NCBI GenBank assembly: GCA_030630445.1
Contig: DAOVNC010000074.1
Coordinates: 1-11,139, forward strand
Length of the DNA: 11,139 nucleotides
DNA from: Kiritimatiellales bacterium
Lineage (GTDB): Bacteria; Verrucomicrobiota; Kiritimatiellia; Kiritimatiellales; Pontiellaceae
Direction: 5' to 3'
Below, piece after piece: positions 1-6,199 of the stretch. The first letter of the stretch is position 1; each line of letters opens with the position of its first letter. The translations under genes were made by a program, and so were the position numbers. The notes under the pieces were generated by a model. It made no database searches, had not been told where the DNA came from, and was given only the letters and a program-made list of their open reading frames with translations.

Positions 1-310
1 GGCTGCGTCCAAAGGCACCGGCTCCATCGTTGTTTCCGGCAACGCCGCCGTCGAGAAGATCGCCCTGGGCAGGGGGCTTGGCGTCATGCGTGTGAGCACC
101 TTCCGCAAAGCCTTCGACTTTGGCGGCACCGATTCCGACGGCTCCAGCCGCCCGGAGCGTGGAGGCAACGACCGAAACCGGCCGCGCCGCCGCCAGCAAA
201 AGAAACCCTCTGGAGAAAAGAAGCCCTCCGGCGAAAAGAAGCCGGAGCGTCCGCCGAAGGAATCCTCCGAGTCCGATGCGATCAACGAACTGATCGACCT
301 CGTCGACTAG
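1..310 (+). CDS. 3' end of an unidentified gene; basic, repeat-containing C-terminal tail
   Basis: The reading frame is open from base 2 to the TAG at 308-310, so about 102 C-terminal residues are visible and the start lies left of the window. The first third looks like the end of a folded alpha/beta domain (hydrophobic strand SIVVSG, helix AAVEKIALGRGLG, then VMRVSTFRKAF). This pattern of strand, helix, strand and SxxxF resembles the end of PIN/NYN nuclease domains of the YacP type, but the catalytic part is absent and I hold that weakly. The remainder is low complexity: Gly/Asp/Arg-rich, an Arg run (RPRRR), a tandem KPSGEK repeat, then an acidic end (SDAINELIDLVD). Such a basic tail is often a nucleic-acid contact. 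The gene ends 8 bases before the HAD phosphatase start, so it is probably the upstream member of the same operon. Confidence 0.75.
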   Translation, partial: AASKGTGSIVVSGNAAVEKIALGRGLGVMRVSTFRKAFDFGGTDSDGSSRPERGGNDRNRPRRRQQKKPSGEKKPSGEKKPERPPKESSESDAINELIDLVD

Positions 311-318
311 CCGGTGCA

Positions 319-984
319 ATGACGGCTCCACGCCGCTATATTTTCTGCGATATCGACGGCACGCTGTTGCAGGCCCCCGGGGCAGGCAGCAGCGCCTTTG
401 GCGATGCCTTCGCCGAGGTGTTCGGCGTTCCGGTCGATATGGCTCCCATCAATTTTGCCGGAGCCACCGATATCCGCGTGCTCGCGCACTTGATGCGCGA
501 GCAGCATATTCCGCACAACCCTGCCTTGGAACAACTCTTTTTCGAGCGGCTTCCCGTCTTCCTGGACCGCAACATGAACGCCGCCCCGCCGATCGTTTTT
601 CCCGGGGTGGGGGATTTCCTTGCGCGGGTTTCCCTCCATTGGGGACTGGGGCTGGTGACGGGCAACAGCAAGTCCTGCGCCTACATCAAGCTTAGGCATG
701 CCGGGCTCGACCCCTACTTCGGCAACGTCGGCGGCTTTGGCGACGATGACGGCGACCGCAACCGAATGGCGGCCCTTGCGCTGGAACGCGCCGGGCATCC
801 CGAACGCGCTTTCCTGCTGGGCGATACCCCGTCCGACATCGAGGCCGCCCGCGTGAACGGCATGGTTTCCGTGGCCGTCTGCAACGGCTCGTTTGATCGA
901 GCCACGCTCGAGGCCGAAGGGGCCGATCTTGTGCTGGACTCCTTCGAAGATGCGGGTGGGCTTTTCCGGGCGTTGGACGTATGA
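319..984 (+). CDS. HAD-superfamily phosphatase (phosphoglycolate phosphatase-like)
   Basis: A 221-residue cytosolic hydrolase of the haloacid dehalogenase superfamily. Motif I is FCDIDGTLL with the nucleophile Asp11 and the acid/base Asp13. Motif II is the Thr of LVTGNSK (Thr114). Motif IV is LLGDTPSDIEAA (residues 166-177), supplying the Mg-binding acidic residues. The stretch between motifs I and II is about 100 residues and mostly helical, as expected of a C1-type cap as in Gph/PGP enzymes. These enzymes dephosphorylate small phosphometabolites; the substrate cannot be read from sequence. The usual KPxP motif III segment is replaced by GDDDGDRNRMAALALERAG, so motif III is atypical. There is no strong Shine-Dalgarno sequence before the ATG, which suggests translational coupling to the upstream gene 8 bases away. 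Its end overlaps the next start by 4 bases (ATGA). Confidence 0.9.
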   Translation: MTAPRRYIFCDIDGTLLQAPGAGSSAFGDAFAEVFGVPVDMAPINFAGATDIRVLAHLMREQHIPHNPALEQLFFERLPVFLDRNMNAAPPIVFPGVGDFLARVSLHWGLGLVTGNSKSCAYIKLRHAGLDPYFGNVGGFGDDDGDRNRMAALALERAGHPERAFLLGDTPSDIEAARVNGMVSVAVCNGSFDRATLEAEGADLVLDSFEDAGGLFRALDV

Positions 985-1970
985 GCGCGGGCTTCGACAA
1001 CCTAACCCCCGACTGCATCCTCGATGCGGTTGAAACGGCGATGGATCGGCCGCTGACCGGGCTGACCGCGCCGCTGCCAAGCTATATTAACCGTGTCTAC
1101 GAGTTGGAGTCCGCCGCCGGGGAGCGGTTGATCGCCAAGTTCTACCGACCGGGCCGATGGGCGCGTTCGGCCTTGCAGGATGAGCACGACTTTGTCGCCG
1201 ACTGTGCCGCAGATGAAATCCCGGTGGTTGCGCCGTTGGAAATCGCGGGCGGTGGCACGATCGGGGAGTACGACGGGATCCTGTTCTCCGTTTTTCCCAA
1301 ACGATCGGGGCGCGAAATGCAGCTACACACCGACGAGGGGTGGCGTCGTCTTGGTAGCTTGGTCGGGCGCATCCATCTGGCAGGCAGCCGTCGCGAGGCC
1401 GGGCATCGCCTGCGGATGCACCCCGAAACCACCACGGTTCCGGAGATCAACCAACTGCTCGACGGTGGATTCCTTTCGCCCCATCAGGCGGATCGGTTCA
1501 AAGACGTCACTTCGCGGATTGTCGATATTGCCCTGCGGGAATTCGAAGGCATCGAGTTGCAGCGCATCCACGGCGATTGCCACCGCGCAAACATCCTTGA
1601 ACGCCCCGGCGAGGGGCTGATGGTGATCGACTTCGACGATATGGTGATGGGGCCGCCGGTGCAGGATATCTGGCTGTTGCTTCCCGATCACGCCGACCAT
1701 GTGCGCCACGAGATCAACCTGATTCTCGAAGGCTACGAGCAGTTTATGGAATTTGACGACCGCACGTTGCGGCTTGTCGAAATCCTGCGGGCGATGCGCA
1801 TCATCTATTTCCTGAGCTGGTGCAGCACGCAGGTGGACGACTACCGTTTCCGAACCAACTTCCCCGACTGGGGCAACGACATGTTTTGGCAGCGCGAGAT
1901 TTCCGATATCGAGCACCAGTACCATGTCATTCTGAACGATAAGAGATTGAACCTAAAAGGCCTATCATGA
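981..1970 (+). CDS. srkA: SrkA/YihE (RdoA)-like serine/threonine protein kinase, APH fold
   Basis: The 329-residue length matches E. coli SrkA/YihE (about 328). The likely ATP-binding lysine is Lys53 in LIAKFYRP. The catalytic loop is HGDCHRANIL (residues 197-206, Asp199 and Asn204), and the metal-binding motif is VIDFDDMVMGPPVQDIW (215-231). The GPPVQDIW ending is typical of SrkA and distinguishes it from antibiotic or choline kinases of the same fold. In E. coli the kinase acts in Cpx-linked stress response and counters stress-induced death; a comparable role here is inference. The start at 981 overlaps the phosphatase stop (ATGA) and the end overlaps the CpXC gene in the same way. The three therefore look like one translationally coupled unit, pairing a kinase with a phosphatase and a zinc-binding protein. 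The family assignment is firm; equivalence of function is less so. Confidence 0.9.
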   Translation: MSAGFDNLTPDCILDAVETAMDRPLTGLTAPLPSYINRVYELESAAGERLIAKFYRPGRWARSALQDEHDFVADCAADEIPVVAPLEIAGGGTIGEYDGILFSVFPKRSGREMQLHTDEGWRRLGSLVGRIHLAGSRREAGHRLRMHPETTTVPEINQLLDGGFLSPHQADRFKDVTSRIVDIALREFEGIELQRIHGDCHRANILERPGEGLMVIDFDDMVMGPPVQDIWLLLPDHADHVRHEINLILEGYEQFMEFDDRTLRLVEILRAMRIIYFLSWCSTQVDDYRFRTNFPDWGNDMFWQREISDIEHQYHVILNDKRLNLKGLS

Positions 1971-2653
1971 GCAAAAGCAAAATCTTCAACATTAAGTGCC
2001 CTTCTTGCGGCGTCCAGCAGGATGTCGAACTGCACGAAGCAGTGAACGTGGAAGCCGAACCGGAGTTGAAGAAGGCGCTATTGGAAAACCAGCTCAATCG
2101 GGTCGACTGCATTGATTGCGAGGCCAGCTTCCGCGTCGATATGCCGCTACTCTATTCCGATCCGCAGCACGATATCCTGATCCACTGGATTCCGGAGACG
2201 GCGGAACTGACGAAAGAACAGATCATCGAGGATTTCGACCAATCGTTGGAGCAGATCAATGAAATGCTGCCGGTCGACATTGTTGCGCCAAGCGTGCGGT
2301 TGGCCCTGACGCGCGTCGAACTCGTCGAGCTAATTTTTATCATCGAAGCCGGCCTTAACCAGCGGGTGGTGGAATATGTGAAATACAGCATCCACACGCG
2401 CAACATGGAAAAAATTGATCCGGAAAAGTTCCGCCTGCTGCTCAATGTGCAGGACTCCTCCGAAGACGAACTCTGTTTCGTGATACAAGATGTCGAAAGT
2501 CAGGCGCTAGGTACCGTGCTGCGGTATGTCCGCGCGGCCTATCAATCGATGGTTGAACTCTACGACGAAAATCCAGAGGAGTTCCTGGATATGTTTCCCG
2601 GTCCGTGCATCAGCGCCCGGAATCTCCTGCTGGAAGACAGCGACGAGGTCTGA
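1967..2653 (+). CDS. CpXC-domain protein (N-terminal zinc-binding domain)
   Basis: A 228-residue protein. Its first 60 residues fit the CpXC domain: IKCPSCG at Cys11/Cys14 and DCIDCEASF at Cys48/Cys51, giving four cysteines in two CxxC knuckles that should bind one zinc. The helix NVEAEPELKKALLENQLN between the knuckles is also typical of that family. The rest (about 70-228) is acidic, predicted mixed alpha/beta, with no catalytic motif I recognise. The molecular role of CpXC proteins is unknown. The start is ATGA-coupled to the kinase stop, with AAAGG about 7 bases upstream as a usable ribosome binding site. It is the last gene of the cluster; an inverted pair of palindromes follows its stop. 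Because it is coupled to a SrkA-like kinase it could be a substrate or partner, which is inference only. Confidence 0.85.
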   Translation: MSKSKIFNIKCPSCGVQQDVELHEAVNVEAEPELKKALLENQLNRVDCIDCEASFRVDMPLLYSDPQHDILIHWIPETAELTKEQIIEDFDQSLEQINEMLPVDIVAPSVRLALTRVELVELIFIIEAGLNQRVVEYVKYSIHTRNMEKIDPEKFRLLLNVQDSSEDELCFVIQDVESQALGTVLRYVRAAYQSMVELYDENPEEFLDMFPGPCISARNLLLEDSDEV

Positions 2654-2672
2654 TGTTTCCGGAATTCCCGTT

Positions 2673-2692
2673 TCATACTTAATGAAGTATGA
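2673..2692 (+). repeat. Palindrome CATACTT-N4-AAGTATG, copy 1
   Basis: The 20 bases TCATACTTAATGAAGTATGA form a hairpin with loop AATG. Including flanks, the perfect arms are 10 bases (2671-2680 and 2685-2694). The same 20 bases occur in exact reverse complement at 2744-2763, so the loop reads CATT there. It lies 20 bases past the CpXC stop, between convergent genes, and lacks the T-run of an intrinsic terminator. Confidence 0.85.
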
Positions 2693-2743
2693 AATTGAAA
2701 ATCATAATAACCCCTGTTTGCAGTGGTTTTCAGAAAAATAACA

Positions 2744-2763
2744 TCATACTTCATTAAGTATGA
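2744..2763 (-). repeat. Palindrome CATACTT-N4-AAGTATG, copy 2 (inverted)
   Basis: Exact reverse complement of the 20-base unit at 2673-2692. Flanking bases extend the perfect arms to 13 (2739-2751 and 2756-2768), different from the flanks of copy 1, so the identity stops at the 20-base unit. Centres of the two copies are 71 bases apart. The segment between them (2693-2743) is AT-rich and non-coding. The arrangement recalls paired REP elements or a double operator. Confidence 0.85.
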
Positions 2764-2824
2764 TGTTACCTTCCGTTCGATTGAAAGGGTTGTATTTCTG
2801 CTCTTTTTCAAACAGGAAACCATC

Positions 2825-2852
2825 AAAAAACGCCCCGTGTCTGCGGGGCGTT
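2825..2852 (-). terminator. Rho-independent terminator of the TPR-protein transcript
   Basis: Read on the minus strand, the arm AACGCCCCG (2852-2844) is followed by a 6-base loop and the complementary arm CGGGGCGTT (2837-2829), then a run of T (2830-2825). It lies 24 bases past the stop of the 2877-3956 gene. A GC-rich 9-bp stem ending in a U-tract is a canonical intrinsic terminator. Confidence 0.92.
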
Positions 2853-2876
2853 GCCAACGGTTTTGGAAGCCGGTAG

Positions 2877-3956
2877 CTACTGCTTCTTGCCGAGCACCAC
2901 CTTCAGGTTGGCTTCGGCCATTTGCGACCAGCTGCTTTCCGGAAAGTTGACGATGATGTCTTCGTAGGCAATCTGGGCTTCGTCAAGTTGGCCGAGTGTT
3001 TCGAGGCAACGGGCCTTGTCCATCAGGGCGGATGGCGCCAGATACGAACCCGCATGCGTTTTCGCAAACTCGCCATAGAGCAGGTGGGCGTCGCCAAGCT
3101 GGCCCTTGGCCTCCTTGCAGGCGATCAGGGTCAGTTCCGCCAGGACCGAAAGTTCGTGGTCGCCGTGCTTCTTCGTGAATTGGGTGTAGAGCGCCTCGGC
3201 TTCGTCGATTTGTCCCGCATTGAACTTTTCGCGGGCCAGCCCCATCAGGGCAATTGGTCCGGCGGGGGTGGAGGCATAGTCGTCGAGGATGGCCTGTAGA
3301 TCTTCCGCCGTGCGGGCATGCATTAGCGCCGTATCGGCCGCGGATTCCTTTTCATAGCGCTGGCTCTTGAAAAACCGGTCGGTCAGGACGAGGGCGCAAA
3401 CCACGGCGATGGCAATCCCGGTCGGTTTGGCGTATTTTTTGAGGAAGAGGAGGACTTCCTTGACTTCACTCTGTTCTAAGGCTTGTTGTTTGAGGAGCTC
3501 TTCATGCCGTTGTTTGGCTTCGGCGTCTCGTATTGCGTGTTGTTGCGCACTGGTCTTTTTCTTCTTTTTTCCGGCTGGTTTCCTTGATCCGGTTTTTTGT
3601 GCAGGGGAATGGGGTTGTGCTGCCGGCTTTTCAATCTTGGGTTCCAGTGCAGCGGTCGGTTCCGGTTCGACGATGGGTTCCGGCTTGGAAATGGGCTCGG
3701 GCTCAACTTCGATGGTCGGTTCAATCTCGACGACGGGCTCGGGGTTTGGTTCAGGGATCGGTTCTTCCTTTGCGGTTGGCTCCTCTTCGGCCACGGGTTC
3801 CGGGGATTCGGGTTGTGGTTCCGCCTCGGTGGGTTCCTGCCGCTCGGACTGGCCCTCTGCGGTGGCTGGTTCTTTTTTGATCGTTTTTAGCAGCTCCTCA
3901 TGGCTACTAAGAAAGGAATCCTGATTCTCTAGATTATCTCTGTTTTCGTCTGTCAT
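2877..3956 (-). CDS. Membrane-anchored TPR protein with Pro/Glu-rich cytoplasmic linker
   Basis: 359 residues. Residues 1-40 are polar. Residues about 41-112 are a low-complexity Pro/Glu/Val stretch of repeated EPEP, EPI and EPT units. Residues 121-165 are strongly basic, including GKKKKK, then a charged helix. A single hydrophobic segment (about 178-193, GIAIAVVCALVLTDRFF) acts as an uncleaved membrane anchor. Positive charge before it implies the N-terminus is cytoplasmic and the rest periplasmic. Residues about 205-355 are helical repeats resembling three to four TPRs (for example AREKFNAGQIDEAEALYTQF and ARCLETLGQLDEAQIAYEDI). The anchor-plus-TPR plan resembles YfgM/TPR_21 proteins, which take part in envelope chaperone networks; the Pro/Glu linker resembles TonB/TolA-type spacers. 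The ATG has AGGAG 6 bases upstream. It lies 62 bases downstream of aroK and has its own terminator. Function is not assignable beyond a protein-protein interaction scaffold. Confidence 0.88.
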   Translation of the reverse strand: MTDENRDNLENQDSFLSSHEELLKTIKKEPATAEGQSERQEPTEAEPQPESPEPVAEEEPTAKEEPIPEPNPEPVVEIEPTIEVEPEPISKPEPIVEPEPTAALEPKIEKPAAQPHSPAQKTGSRKPAGKKKKKTSAQQHAIRDAEAKQRHEELLKQQALEQSEVKEVLLFLKKYAKPTGIAIAVVCALVLTDRFFKSQRYEKESAADTALMHARTAEDLQAILDDYASTPAGPIALMGLAREKFNAGQIDEAEALYTQFTKKHGDHELSVLAELTLIACKEAKGQLGDAHLLYGEFAKTHAGSYLAPSALMDKARCLETLGQLDEAQIAYEDIIVNFPESSWSQMAEANLKVVLGKKQ

Positions 3957-4018
3957 TGTGTGCTCCTGGCTGGATCATGATGTAAAGGGCGGCTATTCTG
4001 GCCATTTGCGCGGTGATT

Positions 4019-4537
4019 TCAAGGACTGTTTGGTTCATACAGCCTGATAATTTCCTGTGCCGTGGGTATCGGTGAAGGACGTCCACTGGTGTCGATGCTG
4101 TGGGTAATGGCTTCGTAGAGCGGTTTGCGGGTTTCCAGCAGCTCGGTGATCCGTGTTTCCTTGTCGCCGACGAGCAGGGGGCGGGTGGAATCGTGCCGCA
4201 CACGATCAAGTACGGTCTCCGCATCGGCAAGTAGGCACACGACCAACCCGGTTTTTTCAAAGTCGGCGATATTGTCGGGATTCAACACGATGCCGCCACC
4301 CGTGGAAATGACTTGGCTGTTTTGGGAGGCTAGCTCCTGCACCATTTCGCGTTCCAGTTTGCGGAAGTGGGGCTCGCCGTCCTCGGCAAAGATTTCGTTG
4401 ATGGTTTTTCCAGCGCGCTCTTCAATGAGCGCATCCATGTCGACGAGCGGCATTCCGGTCTGTTCCGAGAGCAATCGCCCGACGGTGGTTTTTCCGGTTC
4501 CCATGAACCCGACGAGTACAATATTTTGTTTGCTCAT
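4019..4537 (-). CDS. aroK: Shikimate kinase
   Basis: 172 residues, the usual length for AroK/AroL. The enzyme phosphorylates shikimate at the 3-hydroxyl with ATP in the chorismate pathway to aromatic amino acids, in the cytosol. Visible motifs: Walker A GFMGTGKT (residues 10-17); DMD (33-35), whose second Asp binds shikimate; Arg59 in HFRKLE; STGGG (78-82), the Walker B-region glycine loop; Arg119 in the lid, TRPLL; and Arg137 in ETRKPLY, near the substrate carboxylate. All key residues are present, so it should be active. It starts 33 bases after a terminator-like hairpin that ends the preceding minus-strand gene. The site before its ATG is G-rich (GGGGG) and not a strong Shine-Dalgarno sequence. 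No other aro gene is visible; the downstream neighbour is the TPR protein. Confidence 0.97.
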   Translation of the reverse strand: MSKQNIVLVGFMGTGKTTVGRLLSEQTGMPLVDMDALIEERAGKTINEIFAEDGEPHFRKLEREMVQELASQNSQVISTGGGIVLNPDNIADFEKTGLVVCLLADAETVLDRVRHDSTRPLLVGDKETRITELLETRKPLYEAITHSIDTSGRPSPIPTAQEIIRLYEPNSP

Positions 4538-4569
4538 CCAGCCCCCAAAAGTTCCAAGCCCGGAAACAG

Positions 4570-4595
4570 AAAAACGCTCCGTTTAGAGCGTTTTT
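4570..4595 (-). terminator. Terminator hairpin after the small basic gene
   Basis: The arms AAAAACGCTC and GAGCGTTTTT surround a 6-base loop, so the hairpin has an A-run on one side and a T-run on the other and can in principle terminate in both directions. On the minus strand it lies 22 bases past the stop of the 4618-4800 gene, its likely client. aroK then begins 33 bases further on and so probably relies on its own promoter or on read-through. Confidence 0.85.
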
Positions 4596-4617
4596 CAATC
4601 ATTCCAAAATTGCTTTT

Positions 4618-4800
4618 CTAAGCCGCCGTTTCGCGGATCGCGGCGCGAATCTGGCGGGTGTTCATATGGATCATCTGCTCTTCGGTGATGCCGGCAGCCG
4701 CTAGGCGCTTCTTCTGTTCCATGATGCGGCGGCGCTTCAGGCGCGGCTTCTTGACCGGGCGACGCAGCGGTTTCTTGCGCATTGCTCTTCTAATTCTCAT
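4618..4800 (-). CDS. Small, highly basic protein of unknown function (60 aa)
   Basis: 60 residues. The first 30 are dominated by Arg and Lys (RIRRAMRKKPLRRPVKKP, then LKRRR). The second half is amphipathic helix (MEQKKRLAAAGITEEQMIHMNTRQIRAAIRETAA). I do not recognise the family. It does not match the PVC-clade small basic protein TIGR04137 or bS21/bL34 as I know them. The size, charge and dedicated terminator suggest a nucleic-acid or ribosome-binding protein; this is inference. AGAGG lies about 6 bases before the ATG at 4800, a good ribosome binding site. A second in-frame ATG at 4782 is also possible. The gene stands alone, 125 bases after cdd and before aroK, and is confidently bounded by ribosome binding site and terminator, which argues that it is real. 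Confidence 0.78.
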   Translation of the reverse strand: MRIRRAMRKKPLRRPVKKPRLKRRRIMEQKKRLAAAGITEEQMIHMNTRQIRAAIRETAA

Positions 4801-4925
4801 GACAAACCTCTTCTAATCCTTAATGGGTGAAAAATCAGGCGCAGAACCTACACGCCCGCCACACTACGCGCAACCCTTATCTATCGTAAAATTAACCTTT
4901 TAAAATGGGGTCGTTTCTTCGAATT

Positions 4926-5321
4926 TCACCGTTGGCCATTGCCAAGGTCGAAGGCATGCGGCAGTAGCTCGCCGAGGGTCGTGGCGGCGTATTCGTCGGC
5001 CTGCTTGATATACACGGGGAAGTCGGGGCCGCAAAATTCAGCCAGCACTTGGCGGCAGGCTCCGCACGGGAACGGGGCGGGTTCGCCGGAGGCGGTGATG
5101 GCGAGGGCTGTAAAGTTGGTTTGCCCGGCGGCCACGGCAGCGAACAGCGCGGTGCGCTCGGCACAGTTGGTCAATCCATACGAGGCATTTTCCACATTGC
5201 AACCCGCAAACACGGTTCCATCGGCGCAAAGCAAAGCCGCTCCCACCCTATAGTTGGAGTAGGGCGCATGGGCATTTTTCAAGGACTGACTCGCCATGTC
5301 GATGAGTTCATTTGGATTCAT
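4926..5321 (-). CDS. cdd: Cytidine deaminase
   Basis: 131 residues, the size of the small homotetrameric cytidine deaminases. The enzyme converts cytidine and deoxycytidine to uridine and deoxyuridine with release of ammonia. The zinc ligands are Cys53 in NCAERTA and Cys86/Cys89 in PCGACRQ, with the proton-shuttling Glu55 of the CAE motif. The substrate-binding N-terminal APYSNYRVGAAL and NVENASYG are also present. The start ATG (5319-5321) lies inside the end of the purine nucleoside phosphorylase gene, a 14-base overlap. A strong GGAGG (5335-5331) sits 9 bases upstream within that gene's last codons, so translation is coupled. It is the last gene of the leftward nucleoside operon. I see no convincing intrinsic terminator after it. 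Confidence 0.97.
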   Translation of the reverse strand: MNPNELIDMASQSLKNAHAPYSNYRVGAALLCADGTVFAGCNVENASYGLTNCAERTALFAAVAAGQTNFTALAITASGEPAPFPCGACRQVLAEFCGPDFPVYIKQADEYAATTLGELLPHAFDLGNGQR

Positions 5322-6135
5322 CGGCCAGTTCCTCCAAAAATGCGCTGATGGTGCTCTTCATGCGGGGCATGGCTTCGGTGGCCACTTGGTTGACGTCCTC
5401 GTGGGTGAGTTCGGCGGGGCTGATGCCCGCCGCCCAGTTGCAGATGCAGGAGAGTCCGGCCACCCGCATGCCGAGCGCGTTGGCGACGATGGCTTCGGGC
5501 ACGGTCGACATGCCGACGGCATCCGCACCCGTCGAGCGGTATTGTTTGATTTCCGCCGGCGTTTCGAACGTTGGACCGCTGGTGGCAATGTAGACGCCGG
5601 AGGCGGTCGCACCGGATTTCAGCAGTTTTTTCCGAAGCGGTTTGTTGTAGACGTTCGACTGGTCGGGGAAGCGGGTTCCCATTCGTGGATTATGCGGGCC
5701 AATGAGCGGGTTAGAGCCGAGCATGTTGATGTGGTCGGAGATCGCCATCAGCGTCCCCGGCCCGAGATCGTCCCGGATACCGCCGGCGGCGTTGGTGAGC
5801 AGGACGGTATCCGCGCCAAGCGCGTGGAGCAGGTAGGTCGGCAGAACGACCGGGGTCCAGCCTTCGCCCTCGTACCAATGCCGCCGCCCCTGGAAAATGA
5901 AAACCTCCATCCCGTTGACGGTCGTGCAGCGCAGTTTTCCCGCGTGGCCCATCACGCCGGTTTTTCCAAAGCCTGGAATTTTATCGTATGGAATTTCCAA
6001 ACCGTGGAAGTCTGCAACGGCTTTGCCCCAGCCGGAGCCGAGGATCAGGCCGCACTTCGGTTTGGCATCTGGCCATGTCTTTTGAACGGTCTCCGTTGCG
6101 GAGTCGAGGGTGAGCTGGTTGATCTGTAAATTCAT
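5308..6135 (-). CDS. punA: Purine nucleoside phosphorylase (trimeric, PNP/MTAP family)
   Basis: 275 residues from the ATG at 6135. The enzyme cleaves purine nucleosides with phosphate to the free base and (deoxy)ribose-1-phosphate in the cytosol. Motifs in order: GLILGSGWG (29-37) phosphate loop; MGHAGKL (62-68); FQGRRHWYEG (81-90); TNAAGGI (114-120); SGPTFETPAEI (186-196), with the base-binding Glu; AVGMSTVPE (206-214), with the ribose-binding Met; and CNWAAGIS (232-239). Asn233 matches the Asn that makes human-type PNPs prefer 6-oxopurines, so guanosine and inosine are the likely substrates. The frame stays open upstream to a TTG at 6171. The ATG gives the family's usual length, but no good ribosome binding site precedes either start. 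It lies 64 bases after the permease gene and overlaps cdd by 14 bases. Confidence 0.95.
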   Translation of the reverse strand: MNLQINQLTLDSATETVQKTWPDAKPKCGLILGSGWGKAVADFHGLEIPYDKIPGFGKTGVMGHAGKLRCTTVNGMEVFIFQGRRHWYEGEGWTPVVLPTYLLHALGADTVLLTNAAGGIRDDLGPGTLMAISDHINMLGSNPLIGPHNPRMGTRFPDQSNVYNKPLRKKLLKSGATASGVYIATSGPTFETPAEIKQYRSTGADAVGMSTVPEAIVANALGMRVAGLSCICNWAAGISPAELTHEDVNQVATEAMPRMKSTISAFLEELADESK

Positions 6136-6199
6136 GCACCGAAGCTTAGAGGGTTGCTCCTGCGGGATCAAAGACTCTTTTCACAAACAAGCGCATCGG

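Noticed and set aside
307..1080. Long minus-strand reading frame opposite the HAD phosphatase and the kinase start
   Set aside because: It mirrors two well-supported genes with complete motifs; its product is low in recognisable structure and rich in Arg, Gly and His, as expected from antisense of GC-rich DNA.
2671..2768. Intrinsic terminator(s) for the CpXC operon
   Set aside because: The hairpins are AT-rich and neither is followed by a T-run on the plus strand, and the exact inverted repetition needs another explanation.
2671..2768. CRISPR repeats or a complete insertion sequence
   Set aside because: There are only two inverted copies 71 bases apart with no transposase frame and no regular direct-repeat spacing.
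3367..3924. Ser/Gly-rich plus-strand frame opposite the TPR protein
   Set aside because: The apparent repeats are the complement of the Pro/Glu-rich linker; the minus-strand gene has a ribosome binding site, a membrane helix, TPRs and a terminator.
4618..4800. Assignment of the small basic protein to TIGR04137 or ribosomal protein bS21
   Set aside because: The sequence patterns I associate with those families are not present; only size and charge agree.
5296..6129. Plus-strand frame of 277 residues opposite punA
   Set aside because: punA carries every PNP motif in the correct order; the antisense frame has no recognisable domain.
6136..6171. TTG start for punA at 6171
   Set aside because: The ATG at 6135 gives the usual family length and the additional 12 residues show no conserved feature; neither start has a strong ribosome binding site, so some doubt remains.
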